From Candidatus Wolfebacteria bacterium RIFOXYD12_FULL_48_21 (GTDB lineage: Bacteria > Patescibacteriota > Minisyncoccia > UBA6257 > UBA9933), in the NCBI GenBank assembly GCA_001793945.1, contig MGIW01000003.1:193630-226594 (forward strand): a stretch of DNA of 32,965 bases. Reading direction: 5' to 3'. The first letter of the stretch is position 1. Every line of letters starts with the position of its first letter. The position numbers and the translations under genes were made by a program. Below are positions 1 to 7,835 of the stretch, piece after piece. A model generated the notes under the pieces. The model saw nothing but the letters and a program-made list of their open reading frames with translations, was not told where the DNA came from and did no database searches.

Positions 1-1219
<1,219 letters not shown>

Positions 1220-1221
1220 TC

Positions 1222-1230
1222 AGTATACCA
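1222..1230 (-). promoter_or_regulatory. Extended -10 promoter of ligA
   Basis: On the minus strand TGG precedes TATACT (1227 to 1222), and the start codon follows 8 nt later. There is no properly spaced -35 box and no room for a Shine-Dalgarno leader. Confidence 0.6.
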
Positions 1231-1246
1231 CATTGCGACGGAGCGA

Positions 1247-1275
1247 TTGACAAAATAATGGCCGTGGAATAGAGT
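1247..1275 (+). promoter_or_regulatory. Promoter upstream of the tRNA pair
   Basis: TTGACA (1247-1252) is separated by 17 nt from TAGAGT (1270-1275), about 70 nt upstream of the first tRNA. The -35 is perfect and the -10 matches 4 of 6. Confidence 0.5.
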
Positions 1276-1348
1276 AATATCTTACAGCGAAGTGGCTATG
1301 CCAGTATCGCTGGTTGTACCTTGTAATATATCCAATGGGTTTTAGGAT

Positions 1349-1463
1349 GCGGGATTAGCTCAGTCTGGTAGAGTGCCTGAATACGACGACCGCGCCAACG
1401 GTCCCTTCATCGAGGCGCGTGTCGGACGGCAGGAGGCCGGGGGTTCGAATCCCCTGTCCCGCT
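1349..1463 (+). tRNA. tRNA with an intron-like hairpin in the anticodon region; identity uncertain (Arg ACG possible)
   Basis: A 7-bp acceptor stem (1349-1355 with 1456-1462), a D arm (GCTC/GAGT) and a T arm with loop TTCGAAT are complete. The anticodon region (1376-1433) is about 40 nt too long. CCTG (1376-1379) can pair with CAGG (1430-1433). Between them, 1387-1424 folds into a 10-bp hairpin (CGACCGCGCC with GGCGCG and GTCG, one bulged T). Read linearly after CCTGA, the loop AT-ACG-A would give anticodon ACG (Arg), but the closing pair is A-G, so the amino acid is not secure. The discriminator is T and CCA is not encoded. It could be a spliced tRNA or a decayed gene. Confidence 0.6.
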
Positions 1464-1496
1464 CAATTCTTAATCATTGGAATGTAAAAAATGTGT

Positions 1497-1571
1497 TGAG
1501 ATGTAGCTCAGCCTGGGTAGAGCACCTTTGCGTTGCAAAGGAGGCCGGGGGTTCGAATCCCTTCATCTCAG
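1497..1571 (+). tRNA. tRNA, positional anticodon GTT (Asn?), C at position 33
   Basis: A perfect 7-bp acceptor stem (1497-1503 with 1564-1570) is followed by discriminator G1571 and an encoded CCA (1572-1574). The D arm is GCTC/GAGC. The anticodon stem CCTTT/AAAGG encloses the 7-nt loop GCGTTGC, which places GTT at 34-36. G73 fits tRNA-Asn, but position 33 is C rather than the near-universal T, and the two G/C bases at each loop end could close the loop further. The T arm carries TTCGAAT. A modified or degenerate tRNA, or another identity, is possible. Confidence 0.65.
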
Positions 1572-1574
1572 CCA

Positions 1575-1771
1575 CAAGTTTCCCACTTGGTTGTAAGGGC
1601 ACACTTTGGGTGATCCCCAAAGAGGAGCCGTTTGTTCGAATGCGTAGAATGACTATGGTTGTTTGGTGCCGGAGAGCTGCCAACCAAAAATGTCGTTCGC
1701 ATTTCGGCTTACCAAACCGAAATGCGCGTATCGGATGCAGTATCCGTAGCGGCAGTGGGAATCATTGTTTC
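1575..1771 (+). ncRNA. Possible structured RNA co-transcribed with the tRNAs
   Basis: This stretch without a gene holds successive hairpins: CAAGT/ACTTG (1575-1589), CTTTGGG/CCCAAAG (1604-1622) and a 10-bp stem at 1698-1707/1717-1726. It ends in a strong intrinsic terminator, and no convincing reading frame crosses it. I do not recognise tmRNA, RNase P, SRP or 6S signatures, so it is an unassigned candidate and may be only a processed trailer. Confidence 0.3.
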
Positions 1772-1797
1772 AAAACGACCTTCGGGTCGTTTTTTTG
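1772..1797 (+). terminator. Intrinsic terminator of the tRNA transcript
   Basis: AAAACGACC, loop TTCG, GGTCGTTTT, then further T residues. Confidence 0.85.
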
Positions 1798-1826
1798 TTG
1801 CGTAGCATTACTGTAAGATGCGGAAG

Positions 1827-1904
1827 TGTCATCCCGAGTGCAGTGGAGCGAAATCGAGGGATCTGCTCCCGCATACTGCAGATTCCTCGGCAGGCTCGGA
1901 ATGA
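1827..1904. repeat. REP-like palindromic repeat
   Basis: An imperfect palindrome opening with TGTCATCCCGAG and closing with CTCGGAATGACA, with an inner stem of the ATCGAGG/CCTCGG type. A clear relative lies at 9990-10071. Confidence 0.75.
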
Positions 1905-1914
1905 CAATACAATA

Positions 1915-1940
1915 TAAACCCCCGAGACTTCGGGGGTTTA
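1915..1940. terminator. Terminator downstream of topA
   Basis: Perfect 11-bp stem TAAACCCCCGA / TCGGGGGTTTA, just past the topA stop codon; it can work on either strand. Confidence 0.8.
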
Positions 1941-1951
1941 TGTGCTGCCGG

Positions 1952-3961
1952 CTATTCGGTTGTCTCAACTTCTTCTTCCTCTTTACTTTCCGGTTTTTTC
2001 CAGCTTGCCCAATCGCAATCCGGATAGCGGGAGCACCCATAGAATGAGCGCCCGCGTTTTGATTTCTTTTTTACGATATCGCCTTGGTTGCACTTCGGAC
2101 ATTTTCCCAGCGCCTTTTCTTCTTCGGTTAATATCTTTTTCGTGTTGCGGCACTCGGGGAAGCCGGAGCAGGCGAGAAACTTGCCAAAACGGCTGTACTT
2201 GATGAGCATTTGCTTGCCACAGAGTGCGCAGAGTTCGTCGGAAACTTCCAGGGCGCGCTCGATCTTCGGAACCTCTTTCATTTTTTGCTCGAGATTTTTT
2301 TCGAACGGTCCGTAAAATGCGCGGATCACTTCCTGCCACTGTTTGTGGCCCTCGGCTACTTCATCAAATTCATCTTCCATTTTTGCGGTGAACTCAACAT
2401 CGACTATTTGCGGGAAGTGGGCCACGAGCATGGTATTGACCGCTTCGCCTATTTCGGTCGGTTTGAATCGTCGCTGGTCCGTTTTTTCTACATAGTTGCG
2501 CGTTTGGATGGTCGAGATGGTCGGTGCGTATGTGGATGGGCGGCCGATGCCGTGTTCTTCGAGCACCTTAATGAGGCCTGCTTCATCGTAACGCGCGGGC
2601 GGTTCGGTGAAGTGCTGAATCGGCATGATCTTTTCCGCGTGCATGGGTTCGCCTTCCTGCAATGCCGGCATGATCTTTTCTTCGCCACTCGTCGGCATGA
2701 TCTTTTGGAAGCCGTCAAACACGGTCACTGTGCCGCTTGCGCGCAAGCCAAATGTTTTATGTGCCGCCGCATTTATTCCCTTGATCTCTATGGATGTGGT
2801 CTTGAAGACCGCTTGCGGAAGCTGGGACGCCATAAACCTGCGCCAGATCAATTCATAGAGCTTCTTAGCTTTCGGGTCGTCATTGATGGCAAACAATTCT
2901 GGCGAGAGCGCCGGGTTGGTTGGGCGAATGGCCTCGTGCGCTTCTTGCGCGAGTTTTGACTTTGTTTTAAATGCGCGCGGCGTGTCGGTCGCGTATTGTT
3001 CGCCAAGGTTTTCAAGGATCCATTTTTTTGCACCATCGAGCGATTCCTTGGAAAGGTTTACCGAGTCGGTGCGCATGTAGGTAATCAAACCCTTTTCATA
3101 CAGACCTTGCGCAATGGCCATGGTCTGCTTTGCGGAAAAGCGCAGTTTTTTACTGCCCTCCTGCTGGAGCGTGCTGGTGGTGAACGGTGCAAGCGGGTTC
3201 TTTTTGGATTCGCGCGCTTCTATTTTCGCTACGGAAAAGATCGATGTAGATAGCTGGTCTTCCAGTATATGCGCCGCTGCTTCCGTGGGGATGTCAAATT
3301 TGCCCAGTGTTTTTTCGTTTACGGCAACAAGATTGGCCTCCATGCTTATTTCCGAACCCTTTTTTACAAAAAGGGCCGACATGGTCCAGTATTCTTCCGC
3401 GATAAATTTTTTGATTTCTTCTTCGCGATCGCAAATAAGGCGGAGCGCGACCGATTGCACGCGGCCCGCGGAAAGACGCTTCATGACCTTTTCCCACAGG
3501 AATGGAGAAAGTTTGTAGCCGACCAATCGGTCGAGTACGCGGCGCGCCTGCTGTGCGTGCACGAGCGCTTCGTTGATGGCGCGCGGATGCTTAAGTGCTT
3601 CCTCTATTGCGGTCTGGGTGATCTCGTGAAATGTGATGCGCTGCACTTCGGATGCTGGGCGGTCCTTTAGTTTGAGCGCTTCGGTCAAGTGGTAGGCGAT
3701 GGCTTCCCCTTCGCGGTCTTCATCGGATGCTAAAATGACGACATCGGCCTTTGCCGCGTCTTTTTTTAGCTGCGTGACCCGTTTCTTTGCCTTTACCGGA
3801 ATGATATAGCTCGGCTCGAAGTTATGCTCGATATCAATAGCAAGCTTGCTCTTTGGCAGATCGCGAATATGACCGAATGACGATTCGACCTGATATCCTT
3901 TGCCGAGAAACTTCGATATGGTTTTAGCCTTGGTTGGGGATTCTACGATGACTAATTTCAT
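1952..3961 (-). CDS. topA: DNA topoisomerase I (type IA)
   Basis: Relaxes negative supercoils by transient single-strand cleavage through a 5'-phosphotyrosine. The protein has 669 residues. The Toprim domain starts MKLVIVESPTKAKT and carries DEDREGE at 80-86. The active-site motif TYMRTDS places the catalytic tyrosine at residue 295. Two four-cysteine zinc ribbons near the C terminus (CALC...CSGFPEC and CPKC...CSRYPDC) are typical of TopA, followed by an acidic tail. The start is set at the methionine opening the Toprim strand. The frame continues 18 codons further upstream, but those residues are encoded by a degenerate repeat (about 3962-4043) and match nothing in the family. dprA lies just upstream on the same strand, a common pairing (dprA-topA). 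Confidence 0.97.
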   Translation of the reverse strand: MKLVIVESPTKAKTISKFLGKGYQVESSFGHIRDLPKSKLAIDIEHNFEPSYIIPVKAKKRVTQLKKDAAKADVVILASDEDREGEAIAYHLTEALKLKDRPASEVQRITFHEITQTAIEEALKHPRAINEALVHAQQARRVLDRLVGYKLSPFLWEKVMKRLSAGRVQSVALRLICDREEEIKKFIAEEYWTMSALFVKKGSEISMEANLVAVNEKTLGKFDIPTEAAAHILEDQLSTSIFSVAKIEARESKKNPLAPFTTSTLQQEGSKKLRFSAKQTMAIAQGLYEKGLITYMRTDSVNLSKESLDGAKKWILENLGEQYATDTPRAFKTKSKLAQEAHEAIRPTNPALSPELFAINDDPKAKKLYELIWRRFMASQLPQAVFKTTSIEIKGINAAAHKTFGLRASGTVTVFDGFQKIMPTSGEEKIMPALQEGEPMHAEKIMPIQHFTEPPARYDEAGLIKVLEEHGIGRPSTYAPTISTIQTRNYVEKTDQRRFKPTEIGEAVNTMLVAHFPQIVDVEFTAKMEDEFDEVAEGHKQWQEVIRAFYGPFEKNLEQKMKEVPKIERALEVSDELCALCGKQMLIKYSRFGKFLACSGFPECRNTKKILTEEEKALGKCPKCNQGDIVKKKSKRGRSFYGCSRYPDCDWASWKKPESKEEEEVETTE

Positions 3962-4043
3962 GAGGGTGTAGTGAGGAGCATGTAGTACGGAGAACGCGGA
4001 ATGCATCTGGCGCATTCTACTCGCTGCGTGCTACTTACTGCGT

Positions 4044-4919
4044 TTATATACTATATCCGTGTTCCGTTTCTTTTACCAACTCCGCCATGACGAGCGAAGT
4101 AAGTGCTGTGTTGATCGCGCGTGCCTCCATAGTAGTGCGTTCGGCAATTTTGTCAATCGACATCGGTTTTCCGGCTTCCGTGAGCACTTTCATGATCGCC
4201 CGCTCCATAGGGGTTGCTTCTTGTGCAAATAGAGACTGTTGCGGGGAAGATTGGGACTTTGGGTTGATGCCAAGGTCTTCATATATGTCGCTCGCCGCAG
4301 TTACCAGACGCGCGCCATCGCGGATGAGGCGATGGGAACCTATATAATTGGGATGGTCTGCGGGGCCCGGCACTACAAACACTTCGCGCCCTTGTTCGAG
4401 TGCAAATCGTGCGGTTGCAAGCGTCCCGGACCGTTCGGGCGCTTCGACTACTATAGTAGCCACACACAAGCCGCTTACTATCCTATTGCGCTCGAGAAAT
4501 TGGTTTGGGTAAGCGGGCGTGCCGGTTGGATATTCGGAGAGTATGGCACCGCCGTGAGCCAGTAGGTCGCTTGCCAGTGAAGTATTTTGCGCCGGGTAGA
4601 CATTGTCGAGCCCGTTTGCAAGAACGGCGATCGTTTTTCCGCTCGCCTCCAGTGCTCCCTTGTGCGCTACGGTGTCGATGCCGATCGCCAATCCACTTAC
4701 AATGACTATCCCATTTGCGGCAAGATCACGCGCGATGCGTTGGGCCATTATTTTACCTTGCGCGGTTGCTTTGCGTGTGCCGATGATCGCTATGCAGATC
4801 GAATCGGGATGCGGCAGCTGCCCGCGGCAGAATAAACGCGTAGGTGGATCCGGTATTTCTTTAAGCAGCGCAGGATAATTTTTGTCATCAAAGGAAACGC
4901 TCTCGATGATCTTTTTCAT
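4044..4919 (-). CDS. dprA: DNA processing protein DprA
   Basis: DprA binds incoming single-stranded DNA during natural transformation and loads RecA. The 291-residue protein has the Rossmann-like core with IIGTRKAT (45-52), SGLAIGIDTVAHKGAL (75-90), VLANGLDNVYP, ERNRIVSGL (143-151) and GREVFVVPG (177-185). A C-terminal winged-helix domain (about 230-291) follows. The chosen ATG follows a -10 box by 8 nt. Longer in-frame extensions upstream run through the divergent promoter region and lack conservation. It is divergent from the pilus-like genes, which suits a DNA-uptake role, and precedes topA on the same strand. Confidence 0.96.
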   Translation of the reverse strand: MKKIIESVSFDDKNYPALLKEIPDPPTRLFCRGQLPHPDSICIAIIGTRKATAQGKIMAQRIARDLAANGIVIVSGLAIGIDTVAHKGALEASGKTIAVLANGLDNVYPAQNTSLASDLLAHGGAILSEYPTGTPAYPNQFLERNRIVSGLCVATIVVEAPERSGTLATARFALEQGREVFVVPGPADHPNYIGSHRLIRDGARLVTAASDIYEDLGINPKSQSSPQQSLFAQEATPMERAIMKVLTEAGKPMSIDKIAERTTMEARAINTALTSLVMAELVKETEHGYSI

Positions 4920-4927
4920 ATCACTAT

Positions 4928-4933
4928 AGTATA
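4928..4933 (-). promoter_or_regulatory. -10 box of dprA
   Basis: TATACT on the minus strand, 8 nt before the start codon; CTGTCA lies 17 nt further upstream as a weak -35. The spacing predicts an mRNA with almost no leader. Confidence 0.5.
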
Positions 4934-4965
4934 TCCTGTGCGCGGTCATTTGACAGTATGTGTGG

Positions 4966-4994
4966 TTGGCATAACAGTTGCTGCAGAGTATACT
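4966..4994 (+). promoter_or_regulatory. Promoter of the pilus-like pair
   Basis: TTGGCA (4966-4971), 17-nt spacer, TATACT (4989-4994). The ATG is only 9 nt downstream, so transcription probably starts within a few bases of it. Confidence 0.65.
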
Positions 4995-5003
4995 GAATAG
5001 CAT

Positions 5004-5528
5004 ATGGATCCCAAGAAGTATTCCATGCGCGCGCTGGCCATAGCACTGGCCATCATTTTTGTATTGAGCGGTGGTATTTGGTATGTGCGCACCGATATAA
5101 AAACGCGTACGAACGAAATAGGTCAAATGCGTTTCGATATGCAAAACAGGGAAATGTCCGTGGCTGCTTTGGCCCGCTTGCAAAGCGATGCGGAAAAGGC
5201 AAAACGCTATTTACCGTATGTGGAACAAATGCGCACGACCCGCGAACAGCTCCTTGGGTTTTCTACCGATATTGGGTTTCTTGCCCGACAGGCCGGGTTT
5301 TCCGGAACTCCCAAGTTTAAAGAAACAGTCGCTCCGCAAGCGGGAGACCTGTTGAAAACGAACTTTTCCTTGACGCTTGAAGGGCGTAGTGAAGCCGCCA
5401 ATCTGGGAACTTTTTTTGAATTAGTGGAAAAAAGCGCCTACATAGTCCGATTCGAATCCATTAGCGTTTCAAGGGCCGCCGCTGCCATAAGTGTTTCTAT
5501 GGAGGGGTATGTCATTTCATTTAAATAA
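5004..5528 (+). CDS. PilO-like type IV pilus assembly membrane protein
   Basis: A 174-residue bitopic protein. A short cytoplasmic N terminus is followed by one membrane helix (about residues 9-28), a heptad-like charged segment (about 32-80), and a C-terminal alpha/beta domain with alternating strands such as TNFSLTLEGRS and ISVSMEGYVISF. This is the layout of PilO, an inner-membrane alignment-complex protein of type IV pili. The assignment rests on architecture, not on a signature motif. The next gene starts one base after its stop codon, and dprA is divergent upstream, consistent with a competence or pilus role. Other bitopic secretion proteins remain possible. Confidence 0.55.
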   Translation: MDPKKYSMRALAIALAIIFVLSGGIWYVRTDIKTRTNEIGQMRFDMQNREMSVAALARLQSDAEKAKRYLPYVEQMRTTREQLLGFSTDIGFLARQAGFSGTPKFKETVAPQAGDLLKTNFSLTLEGRSEAANLGTFFELVEKSAYIVRFESISVSRAAAAISVSMEGYVISFK

Positions 5529-5529
5529 T

Positions 5530-5742
5530 ATGGCACTATTGTCCGAAAAAAATAAAAAAAAGATACTGACATCCGTTATTGCAGCGATTATTTTTGCCGC
5601 TCTTGTTACCGCAGTCGTGTTCACGCTTGCATTTATACGGGATAGTCTTGGGAAAACCGTGGGCGAGCTTGACAGTGCAGGGAACGGGGAAATCCATTTT
5701 GAGCTTGAAAAGGCGGGTGGGCTGGGGATTGTCGCGGAATAA
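5530..5742 (+). CDS. Small single-pass membrane protein, probably pilus-associated
   Basis: 70 residues starting MALLSEKNKKK. A basic N terminus is followed by a hydrophobic helix (about residues 13-34) and a short acidic external tail. I do not recognise the family. Its start lies one base beyond the stop of the PilO-like gene, so the two are surely co-transcribed and a pilus accessory role is inferred only from that. It ends about 50 nt before the tRNA-Ile locus. Confidence 0.6.
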   Translation: MALLSEKNKKKILTSVIAAIIFAALVTAVVFTLAFIRDSLGKTVGELDSAGNGEIHFELEKAGGLGIVAE

Positions 5743-5752
5743 AGGGCTGATG

Positions 5753-5781
5753 TTGATTTATTGGCCAAAGCGGTGTATATT
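5753..5781 (+). promoter_or_regulatory. Promoter of the tRNA-Ile locus
   Basis: TTGATT (5753-5758), 17-nt spacer, TATATT (5776-5781). Transcription would begin about 5 nt before the first base of the outer tRNA 5' half at 5793. Confidence 0.65.
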
Positions 5782-5792
5782 TTTTGTTACTT

Positions 5793-6063
5793 GGGCGTGT
5801 AGTTCAGTGGTAGAACGCTGTCCTGATACTGATCGTATCAGCACGGCGGTCGGCTAAAACAAGAAAACATCAATCGAATAAGTAGTGCTTTGTGTGGGCG
5901 TGTAGTTCAGTGGTAGAACGCTGTCCTGATAAGACAGAGGTCGAAGGTCCGATTCCTTCCACGCCCACAGAGAGCAGTACTATCACGCAAGATGTTTTCT
6001 TGTTTTACTCCTCTCCTTGTGCCGATAAGACAGAGGTCGAAGGTCCGATTCCTTCCACGCCCA
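5793..6063 (+). tRNA. Split outer tRNA-Ile(GAT): 5' half 5793-5828, 3' half 6024-6063, with a whole tRNA between
   Basis: The 5' half (acceptor GGGCGTG, D arm, CTGTC anticodon stem, loop through GATA) is identical to the first part of the complete inner tRNA at 5896-5967. The 3' half (GATAA GACAG to CACGCCC-A) is identical to its last part. Both halves break in the anticodon loop. The spacers (5829-5895 and 5968-6023) pair with each other: AAAACAAGAAAACAT (5856-5870) with its exact complement at 5992-6006, and GCAC (5841-5844) with GTGC (6019-6022). A hairpin CTGATAC/GTATCAG (5823-5841) spans the 5' junction. This resembles a tRNA interrupted by a 195-nt insert carrying a second copy. A decayed tandem duplication is the alternative. 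Confidence 0.6.
5896..5967 (+). tRNA. tRNA-Ile(GAT)
   Basis: Complete cloverleaf: acceptor GGGCGTG/CACGCCC, D stem GTTC/GAAC, anticodon stem CTGTC/GACAG with loop CTGATAA (anticodon GAT), variable AGGTC, T stem GAAGG/CCTTC with loop TCCGATT, discriminator A. CCA is not encoded. It lies wholly inside the insert that splits the outer copy. Confidence 0.93.
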
Positions 6064-6080
6064 CAGAGAACAGCAGGAAT

Positions 6081-6154
6081 GGGTGTATAGCTCAGCTGGT
6101 TAGAGCGCTTCGTCGACATCGAAGAGGTCCCCCGTTCGAATCGGGGTACACCCA
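6081..6154 (+). tRNA. tRNA-Val(GAC)-like, with C at position 33
   Basis: Acceptor GGGTGTA/TACACCC, D stem GCTC/GAGC, anticodon stem CTTCG/CGAAG with loop TCGACAT, T stem CCCCG/CGGGG with loop TTCGAAT, discriminator A, no encoded CCA. Positions 34-36 are GAC (Val). Position 33 (6114) is C and 32 is T, the reverse of the usual C32-T33. Confidence 0.85.
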
Positions 6155-6161
6155 CAAATAA

Positions 6162-6189
6162 AAACGCCGCCATGTCTTTGGCGGCGTTT
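6162..6189 (+). terminator. Terminator of the tRNA operon
   Basis: AAACGCCGCC / GGCGGCGTTT stem, 8 nt after the tRNA-Val-like gene. Confidence 0.85.
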
Positions 6190-6320
6190 CTATTCTAAAG
6201 GGGCTCAAATGCAACCCCTTGACAAGGCCCTATTTGTATGATACTCGCCAACTTGACACCGTTGGGAACCCCTGTTAGCCTTATAGCACGATCCTCGATA
6301 AGGGGATTTTGTATTGCAAC

Positions 6321-6830
6321 ATGAGCAGTAGTAAACGATTTTTAATCGTATTCGCCCTTCTGGGCGCTAATGCCCTCTTTGCAATGAAAGATCTTTCATT
6401 CGCTACCCAAGCGGCCAATCCTACCGGGTTCATCCCGAATCAGGACATATTGGCACTTGAAGGAGCGGTTGTCGCGCAGGCAGCAATGCCCCAGCGAGAA
6501 CCGATCGTTTATGTGGTTGACGAGAATGCTGCCGGACAGAAGTTCCGCAGTGTGACGGTCACCGGATATTCAAGTAGCGTCAATGAAACCGATAGCACCC
6601 CGTTTCTTACGGCCTCCGGGTCGTATGTGCGGGTCGGAGTTGCTGCAAGCAACTTCATGCCATTCGGTACCAAGTTCAAGTTGCCGAAACTCTTCGGCGA
6701 CCAGGTGTTCACGGTTGAAGACCGTATGAATGCCCGATACAACGGAACCAACTATGTAGATATTTGGTTCGCGGAAAAGTCGGATGCGATCCGTTTCGGA
6801 ACGCTCCCGGCGCAAATGGAGATCTTGTAA
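6321..6830 (+). CDS. Secreted 3D-domain protein
   Basis: 169 residues. The N terminus (SSSKRFLIVFALLGANALFA) is a signal peptide or membrane anchor, followed by a variable linker. A C-terminal 3D domain (about residues 80-165) contains SVTVTGYSS, the E-T-D segment, MPFGTKFKLP, VEDRMNARYNGT and VDIWF. This six-stranded double-psi barrel, named for three aspartates, occurs in MltA lytic transglycosylases and in Rpf/YabE-type cell-wall proteins, so a peptidoglycan role outside the membrane is likely. A transglycosylase catalytic module is absent. The start at 6321 gives a clean signal peptide; an ATG four codons upstream is also in frame. It is flanked by terminators, so it is monocistronic. Confidence 0.85.
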   Translation: MSSSKRFLIVFALLGANALFAMKDLSFATQAANPTGFIPNQDILALEGAVVAQAAMPQREPIVYVVDENAAGQKFRSVTVTGYSSSVNETDSTPFLTASGSYVRVGVAASNFMPFGTKFKLPKLFGDQVFTVEDRMNARYNGTNYVDIWFAEKSDAIRFGTLPAQMEIL

Positions 6831-6869
6831 AGAGGTACCACCTATTCTGTAATCAATTAATATGTGAAG

Positions 6870-6904
6870 AAAAAGGACCGTCGCCGCAAGGTGCGGTCCT
6901 TTTT
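6870..6904 (+). terminator. Terminator of the 3D-domain gene
   Basis: AAAAAGGACCG / CGGTCCTTTTT stem, 40 nt after the stop codon. Confidence 0.85.
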
Positions 6905-6907
6905 GTT

Positions 6908-6936
6908 TTGACAATTTGGGTTATGTATGGTATTGA
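6908..6936 (+). promoter_or_regulatory. Promoter of the 6983 orphan gene
   Basis: TTGACA (6908-6913), 17-nt spacer ending in TGG, TATTGA (6931-6936): consensus -35 with an extended -10. Confidence 0.65.
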
Positions 6937-6982
6937 GTACTTAGCTACAGCTTTGATAAAAAAATAGAGGGGGGATGAGCGA

Positions 6983-7462
6983 ATGGTTTTATTGACGGGG
7001 CCTATTGTCGGATGGTACCAAGGCATGCGGGCGTATTTCGACCCGGAATATCGGCGACCATTGCCTGCGCCTGAAGCTGCGGAGCAGTGGTTCACCAAAC
7101 GGGGTATGTTCGGGAGAACGACGCCCAAACAAAAAAAGGCGATCCTCAAGATAGTCCTTGATGAGATCCGGAAGAGCCGGGAAGCGTTTGGATTTTCACT
7201 GGAAGATCGGCATATATACAAGGAAGAATGGTTCTTCCTATATATTGTCGAGTGCGCCCGTGGGACAGATGCTATACGAGCCATGGGTTTCGACGATGTG
7301 CTCAAACATTTTGCGGTGAATATGGATATATTCTTTCGGAGCACCAGTGAGTACTATTTCAAGCGAGAAAAGGGTAAGCCCGGTTCGCGCTTGAAATATC
7401 GGTGCCACATGGAAGCCGTGCGCGCGGGTGTGTTGAACGAGATATTCAATAATGGGCTATAG
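6983..7462 (+). CDS. Hypothetical soluble protein, 159 residues
   Basis: I do not recognise this family. The protein is basic and rich in aromatic residues, with no signal peptide or clear membrane helix. Helical segments near QKKAILKIVLDEIRKSREAF and a Tyr/Phe-rich middle (EEWFFLYIVECARGTDAIRAM) suggest a compact alpha-helical domain. A purine-rich GAGGGGGG lies about 8 nt before the ATG, making it one of the few genes here with a Shine-Dalgarno-like leader. The 65-residue membrane protein follows after 21 nt, and the next terminator lies after that gene, so the two form an operon. Confidence 0.7.
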   Translation: MVLLTGPIVGWYQGMRAYFDPEYRRPLPAPEAAEQWFTKRGMFGRTTPKQKKAILKIVLDEIRKSREAFGFSLEDRHIYKEEWFFLYIVECARGTDAIRAMGFDDVLKHFAVNMDIFFRSTSEYYFKREKGKPGSRLKYRCHMEAVRAGVLNEIFNNGL

Positions 7463-7483
7463 CGCTTATAAAGGGAGACGATC

Positions 7484-7681
7484 ATGCAGTTGGAATTGAT
7501 AGCATTTTTCGTGTTGGGATTGGTAGGTATTGGGTATGTGGTTTCAACCATTGCCAAAACGGTAAATAAGGAGACCGCCAAAGGGGTCGTTGTGTGGGGG
7601 TGTATTGCGATATCTCTGTGGATCCTGTATGTGGGAGGGTCTACGCTGATTTGGCTTTTTGAAAAAAACGCGGCGGGGTGA
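7484..7681 (+). CDS. Small two-helix membrane protein, 65 residues
   Basis: Two predicted membrane helices (about residues 3-22 and 35-58) joined by a short charged loop (KTVNKETAKG). AAGGGAGA lies about 7 nt before the ATG, a good Shine-Dalgarno. The family is unknown to me. It is second in the operon with the preceding hypothetical gene and is followed by an intrinsic terminator. Hairpin topologies of this size occur in holins, toxins and small scaffold proteins, but nothing in the sequence selects one. Confidence 0.7.
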   Translation: MQLELIAFFVLGLVGIGYVVSTIAKTVNKETAKGVVVWGCIAISLWILYVGGSTLIWLFEKNAAG

Positions 7682-7714
7682 GCTGCGCCGGCGAGGACGC
7701 CGGGAAAGCGGAAC

Positions 7715-7740
7715 AAAAAGGCGGGTTTCCCCGCCTTTTT
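7715..7740 (+). terminator. Terminator of the orphan operon
   Basis: AAAAAGGCGGG, loop TTT, CCCGCCTTTTT. Confidence 0.9.
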
Positions 7741-7748
7741 CTTAAATC

Positions 7749-7777
7749 TTGACATTGGGTATTTAAATTGTTATAAA
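7749..7777 (+). promoter_or_regulatory. Promoter of the 7836 gene
   Basis: TTGACA (7749-7754), 17-nt spacer, TATAAA (7772-7777); a leader of about 50 nt follows. Confidence 0.7.
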
Positions 7778-7835
7778 ATAACCAGCTTCATTAAGAGAAA
7801 GTTTATGCAGTTAACCCAAGCGAGGAGGGCGTTTT

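Noticed and set aside
1373-1816. Open frame of 147 codons across both tRNAs and the terminator
   Set aside because: It is a read-through of structured RNA genes; the translated text simply follows tRNA T arms.
2210-2959. Long plus-strand frame opposite topA
   Set aside because: It is a shadow of topA, whose motifs are complete on the minus strand.
3962-4015. Upstream extension of topA
   Set aside because: Encoded by degenerate repeat DNA; the Toprim domain normally begins at the chosen methionine.
5793-6063. Group I intron as the explanation of the split tRNA-Ile
   Set aside because: I see no conserved P-Q-R-S core or U-G splice pair, and without the inner tRNA only about 120 nt remain.
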